DNA from: Nannochloris sp. 'desiccata'
Taxonomy: Eukaryota; Chlorophyta; Trebouxiophyceae; Chlorellales; Chlorellaceae
DNA length: 64,000 nucleotides
Assembly: GCA_019044685.2 (NCBI GenBank)
Contig: JAGTXX020000004.1
Coordinates: forward strand, 434,001-498,000
Reading direction: 5' to 3'
In this document: positions 35,001-44,951 of the stretch, in pieces
Numbering within the stretch: the first letter of the stretch is position 1
Layout: each line of letters begins with the position of its first letter
The notes under the pieces: model-generated
What the model saw: the letters and a program-made list of their open reading frames with translations, nothing else
What the model was told of the DNA's origin: nothing
Databases searched by the model: none
Translations under genes and position numbers: made by a program

Positions 35001-35876
35001 GCTGCTGCTGCTGCCGGCACTGTGATAAGGCCGTGGGCGTGTGAAGTCACCAGTGCGGCCAGGAAAGAAATCAACTCCCCAGGATGGAAACTAAATTTCC
35101 GGGATCAAAGAAGATCTTTTGGAGATTCCGAATTAGATTCTGGTATGGATGTCATCGTAGTACGTACCGCTGAAAAATTACTGGATGTTGTACTTCAGAA
35201 AGTCTCTGCTGACGTGTCACAGCCCTGGGTAGGTGAGGTGCCGTCTGTGCACGAAGCGAAAGAAGCATTGAAAAGGTTAATTCCAGTTATCAATGATATG
35301 ATACAAAGGGCGCTTTCTGAAAATGAAATTGGCGGCGGTGAAAATTTATTTTTTAATCAGCAGCAGCAGCAGATGGAGGAACATCATTTTAGTGGTATAC
35401 CTGCTGCTGATTATGATGCTCGAGCTATTCATGTTTCGACTTCTCAACAACAGTGGATAGATGCATGTCATTTTAGTAGAGAATATCTTGAAGATTTGCT
35501 TCAAAGAATATCTCGTGATGGACTTTTGCACACTAGTGCTCCGAGTCTTGGTGCAACGACAACAACAGCAACGACGGTGTTTTCAGCGGTGGTTTCTCAC
35601 GTTCGTCCGGATATTTTGGACAGCGAAAGCGCAGTGGAATTAGGGGATCTAACAGCTGGGTTGCTGCGTAATTTGTGGATGCATAGGTTAGTTGAAGAGC
35701 GCAAGGCTGTTTTGCTGCAGCCTCTGGATGAAGAGGCGGTGGCGGCAGCAAGGAGGAAGAGGCATGCTGCGGAGTTGGCGTTTGATACTGTCTGTTGTGA
35801 GTTGTTACAGAGGAATGCACATGCATGGGGTATAGCTGGCAGCAATGATGAGTTCCAGCATGTAGAAATCGACTAA
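32001..35876 (+). CDS. Unrecognised 1172-residue protein with homopolymer tracts
   Basis: Four exons, 32001-32271, 32377-33255, 33399-33850 and 33960-35876; all junctions are GT-AG and the phases agree throughout, so one gene is likely. I do not recognise the family. There is no signal peptide, membrane span or catalytic motif I can name. A basic, nuclear-type patch (KRRAPSKKKAA, then TTKRRKIGG) lies around residues 150-200. A conserved-looking helical block (RAVELFERICLGDVV ... LLRCMERRFIIWKQ) straddles intron 2, and a globular region begins DTIWWNGQLVRRP after intron 3. Low-complexity inserts encode Gly-7, Gln-8 and Asn-8 (an AAT repeat near 34675-34700). Possibly a nuclear protein. Two adjacent genes mis-joined is the alternative, but no stop or promoter-like gap separates the halves. 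Confidence 0.7.
34674..34701 (+). repeat. AAT trinucleotide microsatellite in coding sequence
   Basis: About eight AAT units encode an Asn run inside the unrecognised 1172-residue protein. The same gene carries CAG-type (Gln) and GGT-type (Gly) tracts at about 33700-33720 and 33630-33650. Confidence 0.8.
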
Positions 35877-35999
35877 CAAAAATATATTTTTTTATAGAAA
35901 TAAAAAGAAGACCAAAATTAATTTGTTGCCGACGTTCGTTTTATTTTATACATATTTTTATATTCAAAATGAATCTACCAAAATCTTCATTTTTTCCAA

Positions 36000-37901
36000 T
36001 TAAAATTGCGAGAGATCTCGCCCAAATACCCTAGTTTTTGCCCAATCAATTAAAATTAAAACTCGATTACGAAAAGAAACTTGTTTCGTGATGTACACAG
36101 ACTTCCACAACCAAAATGCAGGATTTCCCCATACCGGCACCTTACTATCAAACGCTTCAATCTGTGCTACAGCTTTATCATTTCCGATACTAGCCAATAT
36201 ACCCAAACTCAAGAATTCAAAAGGCTTTGTGAGCACCACAATCTCTTGTTGTTTATTCATCCCTGTATTTTGGCCAACAACACCATTTCCCGCCCCATCT
36301 TCATCGATAGAATCGATGGAATTTGTGATAGAATCGGTAATTTTGCCAAACACTCGGTCAGCAATGGACAAATCAGCTGCAGGTTTCCAAGGAGGTAACA
36401 TATCCACACCGCCGACACCAAGGCGGTACCCTCTGTTCACCATGTGAGCAGCATAGGCACCCTGTTGTGCTGCTACTTGCGCTGTAGCAGGTAAGGGACC
36501 TGTCCCTTCGACTACTTTTGTGCAATCTCCCAACGCAATCACGTCACGGGCGCCGATCACTCTTAAAAAGGGGTCCACAGCGAGTTTTGAGACTTTACCG
36601 TTGGCGCCAGCATAGTCATTTTGTTGAGGAATAGCTTGAGCGATGTCCAGAGTTAGCTGTCTCGGTGCATTTCCTGCAGACCAGAGACACACACCATAAT
36701 CTACAATTTCCCCAGTACCCAAAACCAAATGCTCTGGTGTCACTTCTGTAACTCGAACGCCTGTTCTCACGTCAACGCCGATGTTTTTAAAATTAGCCGT
36801 CGCTCTGGCAGCTAACGCTGCATCAAATTGCATTAAAATCGTCTGTGCAGATTGCAATAATGAAACTCGGACGTACTGCATTAATTCGGGATACTTTCTT
36901 TTCAAATCCTCCCGGACAAAATCGCTTAAAGTACCAGCAAATTCGACCCCGGTGGGGCCTCCTCCAACAACTACAAAATGTAAATATTTGGTTGCTTCTT
37001 CGGGGCTTGTCCCCGGTAAGGCAGCTAATTCAAACACTTCTTGAATGCGTTTTCTCAACCTCACAGCGTCAATGACTTCTTTCATGAAGAAACAATTTTC
37101 TTTGACCCCGGGAATTCCAAAACTCGCTGGCTGTTCACCGACAGCTATGACAAGTTTGCTGTATGGAACTTCAAACTCTCTTTTCTTTCCAGAGCCATCT
37201 GCGATTACAGAGGTGCATTTTGCCACTTTGGCTTGTAGATCTACAGAAGTGCATCTTGCCTCACAGTAAGTTACGTACTCGTTGGCTATTCTAATGGGCT
37301 CTAGAAGAGAGCGGAACTCCACTGTACCAACAGCACAGCCAGGAAGCATAGGCGTAAATAAAAATGCGTTGGTAGGAGAAACAGCAACCACCTCGTACTT
37401 ATCAGTGTCGATAACTTTAAGTAAGGAATGAGCGCCCCAACCACTGCCAAGGACGAGCACCACCGGTTTGTCAGCTTCAAAAACGAGCTTGCCCCCTTCT
37501 CGGCGAGTCAAGCGTTGAAGAGCGGTCGTGGTAGGAAGGCCAGCAACATATCGTTTGGCGTGGGTGAAAATATCATCAAAGGAGTCGATAACTTGGTCGG
37601 CGAAAATAGATGTCCATGAGCGGCTGAGTTGCAGAGGGTATTTGCTTGTTGCTGGCTTAAGTATGGAGGGAGTGGTAGTGGCAGAGCTGCTGCCAGGTGG
37701 TGGGGATGCTGGCGTTTGAGGGACATCTTTTTCAGTGGTAGTGTCAGGCCCAGGCGCTGCGCGTGTATGAATATATCGATGAGAGTGTGATATTTTGATG
37801 GGCCGGGATGCAGAGAATATGACGTTTCTGTGCTGGGAACACGGAGAATTTACTTGAATGTGCATCCCCAACTTTCGAGACGGAAGATTTGAGATAAGCA
37901 T
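36000..37901 (-). CDS. Type II (alternative) NADH dehydrogenase, mitochondrial
   Basis: Intronless, 633 residues. NDH-2 enzymes oxidise NADH and reduce quinone on a membrane face without pumping protons, bypassing complex I; plants and algae carry several in mitochondria and plastids. The FAD-binding motif VLVLGSGWGAHSLLK is at about 147-161, with the conserved VSPTNAFLFTPMLPG and the NAD-binding motif FVVVGGGPTGVEFAG in the second Rossmann fold. Near the end of that part is VIALGDCTKV. The first 140 residues are basic, Ser/Pro/Thr-rich and poor in acid early on, which fits an organelle presequence followed by a linker. Whether it goes to the mitochondrion or plastid cannot be settled. It starts 215 bases from the divergent neighbour. 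Confidence 0.93.
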   Translation of the reverse strand: MLISNLPSRKLGMHIQVNSPCSQHRNVIFSASRPIKISHSHRYIHTRAAPGPDTTTEKDVPQTPASPPPGSSSATTTPSILKPATSKYPLQLSRSWTSIFADQVIDSFDDIFTHAKRYVAGLPTTTALQRLTRREGGKLVFEADKPVVLVLGSGWGAHSLLKVIDTDKYEVVAVSPTNAFLFTPMLPGCAVGTVEFRSLLEPIRIANEYVTYCEARCTSVDLQAKVAKCTSVIADGSGKKREFEVPYSKLVIAVGEQPASFGIPGVKENCFFMKEVIDAVRLRKRIQEVFELAALPGTSPEEATKYLHFVVVGGGPTGVEFAGTLSDFVREDLKRKYPELMQYVRVSLLQSAQTILMQFDAALAARATANFKNIGVDVRTGVRVTEVTPEHLVLGTGEIVDYGVCLWSAGNAPRQLTLDIAQAIPQQNDYAGANGKVSKLAVDPFLRVIGARDVIALGDCTKVVEGTGPLPATAQVAAQQGAYAAHMVNRGYRLGVGGVDMLPPWKPAADLSIADRVFGKITDSITNSIDSIDEDGAGNGVVGQNTGMNKQQEIVVLTKPFEFLSLGILASIGNDKAVAQIEAFDSKVPVWGNPAFWLWKSVYITKQVSFRNRVLILIDWAKTRVFGRDLSQF

Positions 37902-38116
37902 CCGTCAAAGAGTTTATTTGCACGTTAAGGTTCTTACTGGTAAGTATAAATAACATCATAAAGACTACGGTTTGCTGTTTATTAATGGGTGATTCTAGAG
38001 GCTCGTCACCCAGGTTGAAACGTCAGCACTGACACCTCGCACTTTTTTCAAACTAACAACGGTGACAGACGGTATTTTTGCATTGTTCAAAAGTTTAATT
38101 CGATGTTCCACTGCTG

Positions 38117-39838
38117 ATGCAGTCCAATATTGACAACGTATTTGGCAAAGCAAAGCGGAGGAAAGCTGCGGTTGAGAACGAAGCGAAGCATTTATTTAAT
38201 CAAACTGCCAGAAATATTAAACCTGCGAGATCCCGCCTCTTTTCCATCTTAAAAGAAGCAAACGTAAACAAGAAGAAAAGACAGAAGCCCGATTCGCCTT
38301 CCAAAGCTTCTGCAGCGACCCAGCCTCGAGCAACTGCCAACGATCGAGCACCAATGCAAGGCCACAACTTTGCTCACTGTGCTGCTGGGCGTCCGAAATC
38401 TACACCACAAACTACTAGATCCCAACCCTCCCAATACGTCACCCAGACTGAGCAGCAAACTCGCCGCCCAGACGTTCGAGAATTTAAACGAGCCAACCGC
38501 CTCACCGGCCTCTTCTCCTCCACTGCAGAACGCGGTGTTCAAGCTGAAGCCGCCTGGAAAGCTTCAGAATCTGCACGGCGCTTTGCTACCGCCCGTATAC
38601 AAAAGGAAAAGATCCGAGAACAAACTGAGCGCGCAGCAAAGCTGGCGGAGGAGAGGGAGCGGGTTGCCAAAGAACTTGCGGAAAAGAAAGCGGCTTTACG
38701 AGAAGAAGAGCTTTCCAGAGGAGAGAGACGACGTGCTGCAGCAATCAATGCACAAAATGAACAATTTAGAAAAGCAGCTGCCGAAAGAGAAGCTGGATTT
38801 GTACCCGATACGATGTGGCCCAGAGAAAATTGGCAAGGTGTCGTTTTTGGTGACAACTACCGTGCATATAAAAGATCTCAACAAAAGGAAGCAAACGAGG
38901 GTTTGAACTGGGACGAACGAATGAAAAGAGCATTCAACGAAGATAGACCAAAAGTGAGAACAGATCCTTTAGAAGATTTTATGAGAAAATGTGCTAAAGA
39001 ACGCAAAAAAGCTCGAAAACAGTCAAAAAGGACCTTCAACGAGGAGAATCCGGACGACTGTTGGGGCTTTAAAAGTGCTCCTTACAGCACGCAGGAAGAC
39101 CGTTCAGACTGGGAATGGGCAGAGTCGCCACCTTCAGGCTATTCTTCTGGCTATGGTAGCCCTCCTCCTCCTCCTCCTTCTTCATCCGGAGCTTATTATG
39201 ATACTCAGGATGGGGATGACCCCTTCTTGAATGGCGATGATGGGGAAAGCGGGGAGGAGGGCATGGGTGATGATTGCGATGACAGTGATGGGTATGAGTA
39301 TGGGTTCTTCCAAGGGGAAGAATGGGATAATTTTAAAAGATCATGGCATGGACATAGTAGAGACCACCACCATGACTACTATTATTCACATCATGATGAT
39401 ACGAGTGGGGGCAGAGGGGCCGGTGCAGGGGCAGGTGCTGGTACGGCAAGGCAAGCAACAGTTCCTGTTGCTGTGTGCCAAGAGTCTGCTGCAAGAGCAG
39501 CTCAAAGGGCTGTAGAAGCTGCTCGGAACGGCGCTCCTACCAGTGTTCAAGGCACCAGTAATGGACAGAACAATGAAAATTTTGACATCAATGCCCGCAT
39601 GGAAGAAATCCAAACTGCGGTGATTTCAGCTGCCCGGCATTCTGGCAATGACATTGCTGCCTTTGCGTCTGCATTAAAGATTCATATTGATTATTCGAAA
39701 GGCCAAGAACATGCTAAAAAAATGGCAAAGAAGGGATTATTAATGACCTTCCACCCTGATAAATTGGCGAGGGCGGGGGTGTTGGAACAGTACTTGGGAC
39801 AGTGTGTTACCCAGTTGATTCTTACCTCAGTGAAATAA
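38117..39838 (+). CDS. Coiled-coil protein with a C-terminal J-like (HPD) domain
   Basis: Intronless, 573 residues. A basic N-terminal third is followed by a charged coiled coil (about 165-240, Glu/Lys/Arg/Ala). A low-complexity middle has Pro-6, acidic, His/Tyr and Gly-Ala tracts. The last 80 residues look like a J domain: a helix with KKMAKKGLLMTFHPDKLARAG contains the HPD tripeptide that stimulates Hsp70, followed by EQYLGQCVTQLILTSVK. Little follows the HPD, so it resembles the C-terminal J domains of auxilin-type proteins. It may be an Hsp70 co-chaperone; the specific role is unknown. A TGTAA lies 56 bases past the stop. Confidence 0.8.
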   Translation: MQSNIDNVFGKAKRRKAAVENEAKHLFNQTARNIKPARSRLFSILKEANVNKKKRQKPDSPSKASAATQPRATANDRAPMQGHNFAHCAAGRPKSTPQTTRSQPSQYVTQTEQQTRRPDVREFKRANRLTGLFSSTAERGVQAEAAWKASESARRFATARIQKEKIREQTERAAKLAEERERVAKELAEKKAALREEELSRGERRRAAAINAQNEQFRKAAAEREAGFVPDTMWPRENWQGVVFGDNYRAYKRSQQKEANEGLNWDERMKRAFNEDRPKVRTDPLEDFMRKCAKERKKARKQSKRTFNEENPDDCWGFKSAPYSTQEDRSDWEWAESPPSGYSSGYGSPPPPPPSSSGAYYDTQDGDDPFLNGDDGESGEEGMGDDCDDSDGYEYGFFQGEEWDNFKRSWHGHSRDHHHDYYYSHHDDTSGGRGAGAGAGAGTARQATVPVAVCQESAARAAQRAVEAARNGAPTSVQGTSNGQNNENFDINARMEEIQTAVISAARHSGNDIAAFASALKIHIDYSKGQEHAKKMAKKGLLMTFHPDKLARAGVLEQYLGQCVTQLILTSVK

Positions 39839-40235
39839 ATGGATAGAGATATGTATGTTGTTGTTCAGTTTTGATGTTGTATAATACGAGACGTGTAATT
39901 TACAATTTTGGAGAGCAATAAGCAGCACAGCGGCAGCGTTCAGGGCTTGCTCACAAATAAAGAAAATTTTGGGTGAATACGACGTCTATAATTTTATCGC
40001 TGCTTTTTGGGAAATAATTTGTTAGATTATATTTCGGTGTCTAAAAGCCTGCATATTTTATTTTGCCCCAAGCACTCGTAGGATCAATAAGAATCCTTTG
40101 AATTCGAAAACCCGACTATTGGCAGAGTTTTAAAACCGAAACCTGCATTTGTATTAATCTATAACAACCTAGAAGGGATATCTGCAAGTGTTTAGTTGCC
40201 AGAGGATGCCCTATTGATAGCGTTAATTTGAAATC
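39839..40235. other. Intergenic region, no gene seen
   Basis: A 397-base gap between two plus-strand genes. It holds the 3' end of the J-like gene and the promoter of the phosphatase gene. Nothing else is visible. Confidence 0.5.
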
Positions 40236-41388
40236 ATGCTTCGAAATGTTTTGCCGCTAGGCAGTGGAACTGATAACACAGCAGAGACTAATAATAAATT
40301 ACTAGAACTAGCTGATCGCGATGCTAACGGAGATGCAACCGCCAATAACGTGGATACTCAGCGTGAAGAGACTGAAAGCGAGGTTGATCCGATGGCTATT
40401 GCAAGTGTTGTGACGCAATATGGAGTTGATACTGCAGACTCCAGGCCAGGAACATCATCTCAAGCAGATGATATAGATGCGAGAACGTCATGGAAATCAA
40501 AATTTAGGCAAGTCGGCAACTTCAAGGCCCCATTCATCTCTCAAACCCCTCGTGCTGTAGCGGACACTAAGATTTCAATCCAGAAACTCATTTTCCCCTT
40601 TCTTCTTCCCTAATTTCAGGAATATACTTTGTTGCCTTGCACCGTCTACCTCAGACCAACAACCCGCACAAGAAGAAGGCCCGGTAGTCATCCGACCGCC
40701 TCCACTTTCAGACCTTCCACGGTGGCCGGTGCCCGTCCTCGGCCCTCAACTCCCTCATGACGCTGGCAAAAAGACTCTCGTTCTAGATCTCGATGAAACC
40801 CTAGTCCATTCATCCTTCCGACCGGTTCCTTCCCCAGATTACGTCATCCCGGTCGAAATAGAAGGCCGAATCGTCGATGTATATGTGCTTAAACGGCCCT
40901 TTGTAGATCATTTCCTCCGAGCGGTCGGTCAAAGATTTGAAGTCGTTGTCTTCACGGCATCTTTAGGCAAATACGCTGACCCGTTGTTGGATCTATTAGA
41001 TAGATCCGGAGTCGTCCGCTGGAGGCTATTTAGAGAAGCGTGTTATCCTTATGAGGGTAGTTATGTTAAAGATCTTCAATGTATGGGAAGGGAAATGAGT
41101 CAAATGATTTTAGTTGACAACTCACCTCATTCCTACGCATTCCAGCCAGAGAATGCCATTCCAATAGAGACATTTATCGATGATATGCAAGACCAAGAGT
41201 TGCTAGAGTGTCTAGATTTGTTATTAGCAGTGGAAAAGGCACCAGATGTGAGACCGGCGATGGCGATGGCTATGGCACGAAAAGATGCAGGGATGCCTCT
41301 AACCGGTGTTATTGCTGGCAATGGTGATGGTGGGACGGGTACTATAGATGGAACTGTAAATAAAGGTGGTGCAGCAGGTGGAAAGTAA
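40236..41388 (+). CDS. SCP/FCP1-type CTD phosphatase-like protein (HAD superfamily)
   Basis: Two exons, 40236-40507 and 40620-41388; 346 residues. Small CTD phosphatases remove phosphate from Ser5 of the RNA polymerase II tail or from other phosphoproteins. The catalytic DxDxT motif is LVLDLDETLVHSS (Asp147, Asp149, Thr151), followed by VVVFTASLGKYADPLLDLLD, the Lys-containing YVKDLQCMGR and the acidic VDNSPHSY. The junction gives FRNILCCLAP just before the domain, a spacing typical of SCPs. The first exon is acidic and disordered. Only a GC donor (TTTAG followed by GCAAGT) gives the right phase; the GT three bases further on leads to a stop. The C-terminus is Gly/Thr-rich. Confidence 0.9.
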
Positions 41389-41626
41389 ACAGTTTTTATT
41401 GACAAAAATTACTTGAGTGAAGCCGAGAAATCACATGTGAAAATAAAGTTTCGAGTTGTTCTGAATGACGTGTTTTAAACATCTGCTTTATTGTACATTT
41501 TATAGAAATGACTTGAGAGAATTGACTACAGTAATTCATTCATTTTTTCCCTGTTGCTTCTGACCGATCTGCTATGTAATGACTCTATGTCTACACACAT
41601 ATTCTTTCAATAGGACATCGAGATTT

Positions 41627-44568
41627 TTATTTAATTTGTTTCCTCTTATTGCCGCTTGCTGCTTGCTTTTTACTACCCTCCTTCGGTGCAACCACAACTT
41701 CAGCCACTGCTTCTTCTTCTTCCTCTTCTTCTTCTTCTGCTTTTACAAGAACAACACCCTTCTTACCAGCACCATCTTTCTTAACAATCTCTTCTCCCCC
41801 TTGCTCCGTCGCACCTGCCACCGTACACAAATACTGCAAACTATATAAATTCGCTTCCACAGTAGAACCCAAATCCTCTTGCAGACCCGCCAGTGCCTTA
41901 TGCAACGCTCTCAAGGCCGGCGCTGCTTCCCCTGCCCTGTTTTGCATCGCCATTCCATGCCTAGAACATAACGATTTTACCCAGGAGAGCACGTGCTCCA
42001 CATGTGGGGTCGTTGGCAAGGCTTCTGCTAATGTACCCAACAACCCTGGTGCCATAACAGCAGGTAACGTCGCTACAACCAGCTCTACAGATTCAGGAGG
42101 GGTAGCAAAAAGCACATGCCTAATAAGCTCGGGGTCTCGTAATCTCAAGGCAACAAGTAAAGCACGGAGGTACGCTCCAGAACCCAAAGCACGTAATACA
42201 GCTGCAGGTGTTACATCTTCGGCTAAGTCTGTAGGATCAAAGACCATACCTTCATCTAAACTATATAACAAGACGCCTTCAGTTGTCGCTGCTGCCCAGG
42301 ATCTTCCAGTTGGCGACAATGCTACTCCCCTAGTTCTTGCCTTGGGGGCACTATTGCCAGCGATTCCAGGTAATACACCAGTATTTTTTGACTTAGCACC
42401 ATTTTGATCCATAAGTACATTAGCTTCTTCTTCAAGATCGCTGTTTTCGTCATTTATTTGGTCCAATGGTCCCGCATCTGTCATATTTTTTGAATTCAAT
42501 TGATCCAGCACTCCATCTAAAGATTTATTATATGTAATCTGAAATCTACGGAGCATGACGCGTTCATTGACGTCATACATACACACGTATTTAGAAGAAC
42601 CGCCAGCTAACAGATACGCACCATCTGCTGAATATGCAAGTGAGGTGAACGCTCTGCCTGAGGAAGTATTCTCAGCTGTTCTACGATCTGAACGTAATCT
42701 ACCCCCCGCGATGTCTCTTCTCCCGTGGATAGTCGCTTGTAATTCAGCTTCAATGGGATCCCAGAGGTAGATTTGCCCATCAAGAGTGGATGAAGCGAGT
42801 TGCCGACCATCGGGACGCCAAGCAAGCGCCAAAACATCGTGACTATGTCTGAGTTCTTCTACTCCCCCTTTCCCTGAAAAGACGTCCCAGGTACGTACAG
42901 TCTTATCCCACGATCCAGACGCCAATAAAGACGCATTAGGAGCGAACGACAAAGCTATAACTGGCCCTTCGTGAGCAGCAAGAACATCCAACAGACGGCC
43001 AGTTTTTAAACTCCAAACAAAGATTTGAAAAGAATCTGAACTGCCAGCGACCACAATCTCACCACCCGGGTCAATAGAAAGCGAAGAAAACTGCACTGGT
43101 GTGGGTGTTGTCATAGTACGGAAGTTACGGTACCTGACGAGATCATAGGCACGGACAGTGCCATCTAAAGAGGCACTTAGCACAGCATGCCCGCTGGGTG
43201 CAAACGCCACGGCTGTCACAGGAGCCGTGTGATCCGCAAAGGTAACAAAACAAAAGCCATTCATTAACGTCCAGACTTTGACCTTAGCATCATCAGCACC
43301 AGTAACGAGGTAGCTACCGTCAGGGGAGAAGCTAACTGCGCTGACATCATAGTAATGGCCTTGTTGTTTTAATACATAGCTTTCAGAACGCCACTCCCAC
43401 ACGAGAAGTTGGCCTAACGCTGCGCTGCCTAATGCCACCCAATCTCCTGAAGGGCTGAATGTAAGTGACGTAATTTTTTCTCTACCTACAGACAAGGTGT
43501 GTATTGTCGTGTTGTCGGGTAGTTGGAGCAGTTCAAACAGCCCGTTTGAAAAACCCACAGCGAGAATACCGAGGTTCCCTTGGAAGGCTGCTGCGGAGAG
43601 TTTGGCGCCACGTTGGTTGAAATAATACTTGTCTGTCAGTTTCCAATTTCCACCAGAAAAGGTTAGAGACTGACTCTGACGAGCAGCTTTGCTAGCTTCA
43701 TCTCTAAATGATTTTTCTTCATTGGCATCCTCCTTGTCATCTTTTCCTTCATCTTCATCCTCTTCAATTTCTTTTTTATAATAGGTCCAAGCGTGCAAAG
43801 CCCCATCTCTAGACAATGTATATAACGCAGGAGCTTCCTTACTCAACAATCCAGCAGATTCTTGTAGTCTGCGCGATGTAAAATGGACAGCAATCGGTGT
43901 ATCCTTATGCCCAGCAAGTGTGGGGGGTTTATAGCCGTCTATTGGATGCATCGAAAAAATTCTAGTTGTAAGATCTTTAGAGGCAGCAGCTATCCAACAT
44001 CCATCTTCGCTCCAATCTAAAGCAACTATATCAGCATGGCATTGACCGTACGTACGGTGCAGTTCCATTGGAGCAACAGTTTTTTCAAATCCAGGGCGGC
44101 GCCAGACTTGGACGAGACGGCCGACTGCTGCTGCGACGTAATTTCCATCTGGGCTGAATGAGGCAGCGCGTACGGTGCCCTTGAATGTAAAATGGTGTAA
44201 TAAAGCACGACGGCGGCGGTTAATTACGAGTGCGCGCCCGTCTTCATCAATCGTGAGTAATAGGCGGCCGTCGGGAGAAACGCAAATGGTGCGCACGTTT
44301 TTAGCGTTTTCAAAGGGCAAAGTGGAGCTTGTTGATTCTGTCAAATTGATCTGTGTGTGATAAAGGGAAAGAAATATTTTAAGACTCAAGGAAATGTAGA
44401 GCATGTATTTAAATCTTTAGTGAGCATGCCATGCTGCTGAAGAAGATAGAATGATTGACATACCTGGCTAACTCGGTTGCCTACTGGGGTGAGAAGTTCG
44501 TTTCCACTGATAAGTAAATTGCCACCTCTATAAGGAGCCCCTAGAAGGTTGCTAAACTTGAAATTCAT
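41627..44568 (-). CDS. PWP2: PWP2/UTP1-like U3 snoRNP WD40 protein
   Basis: Two exons, 44464-44568 and 41627-44350; 942 residues. PWP2 is a UTP-B subunit of the small-subunit processome, needed for 18S rRNA maturation in the nucleolus. The first exon gives MNFKFSNLLGAPYRGGNLL and PVGNRVSQ, the family signature. Two WD40 propellers follow (e.g. SFSPDGSYLVTGADDAKVKVW, LLASGSWDKTVRTWD). The C-terminal Utp12-type helical domain (SGAYLRALLVALRLRDPEL onward, about 740-850) mediates UTP-B assembly. The last residues are Glu/Lys-rich. The length agrees with yeast and human proteins. Confidence 0.95.
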
Positions 44569-44951
44569 GGGAAGTTGAAAATGTCTTTAAATTTATATGA
44601 ATTCTATATGCATATTCTATTAAGACTCCAATTTGGGCATCTAATAAGTCGTTTTAGAAAAGATAATACGTTTTCAGGATATGATCAATGCTTTCATGGC
44701 AAATTGAAGCTCTTTTTGTGCCTCATGGTGATCACTCAGTGACTGTCGTCGTGTAATTTACTGCAAATTTTGCTTTAAAAAGTTATATTTTCCCCTCATT
44801 GCCCAAAGCTAATCATCTTAAATTTCATTAATTCCAAGACAAACGGTTATTAGCTTCGATATGTACAAGCCTACAACCGAACGAATGCCCCGAGCACCAG
44901 ATAATGTTCAAACTTTAATTTAATTGAGTAGTTTGCAACTGTCACTAAAAC
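44569..44951. promoter_or_regulatory. Shared intergenic region between divergent PWP2 and SGNH genes
   Basis: A 383-base AT-rich stretch between two start codons facing away from each other. It must hold both promoters. No recognisable motif. Confidence 0.4.
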
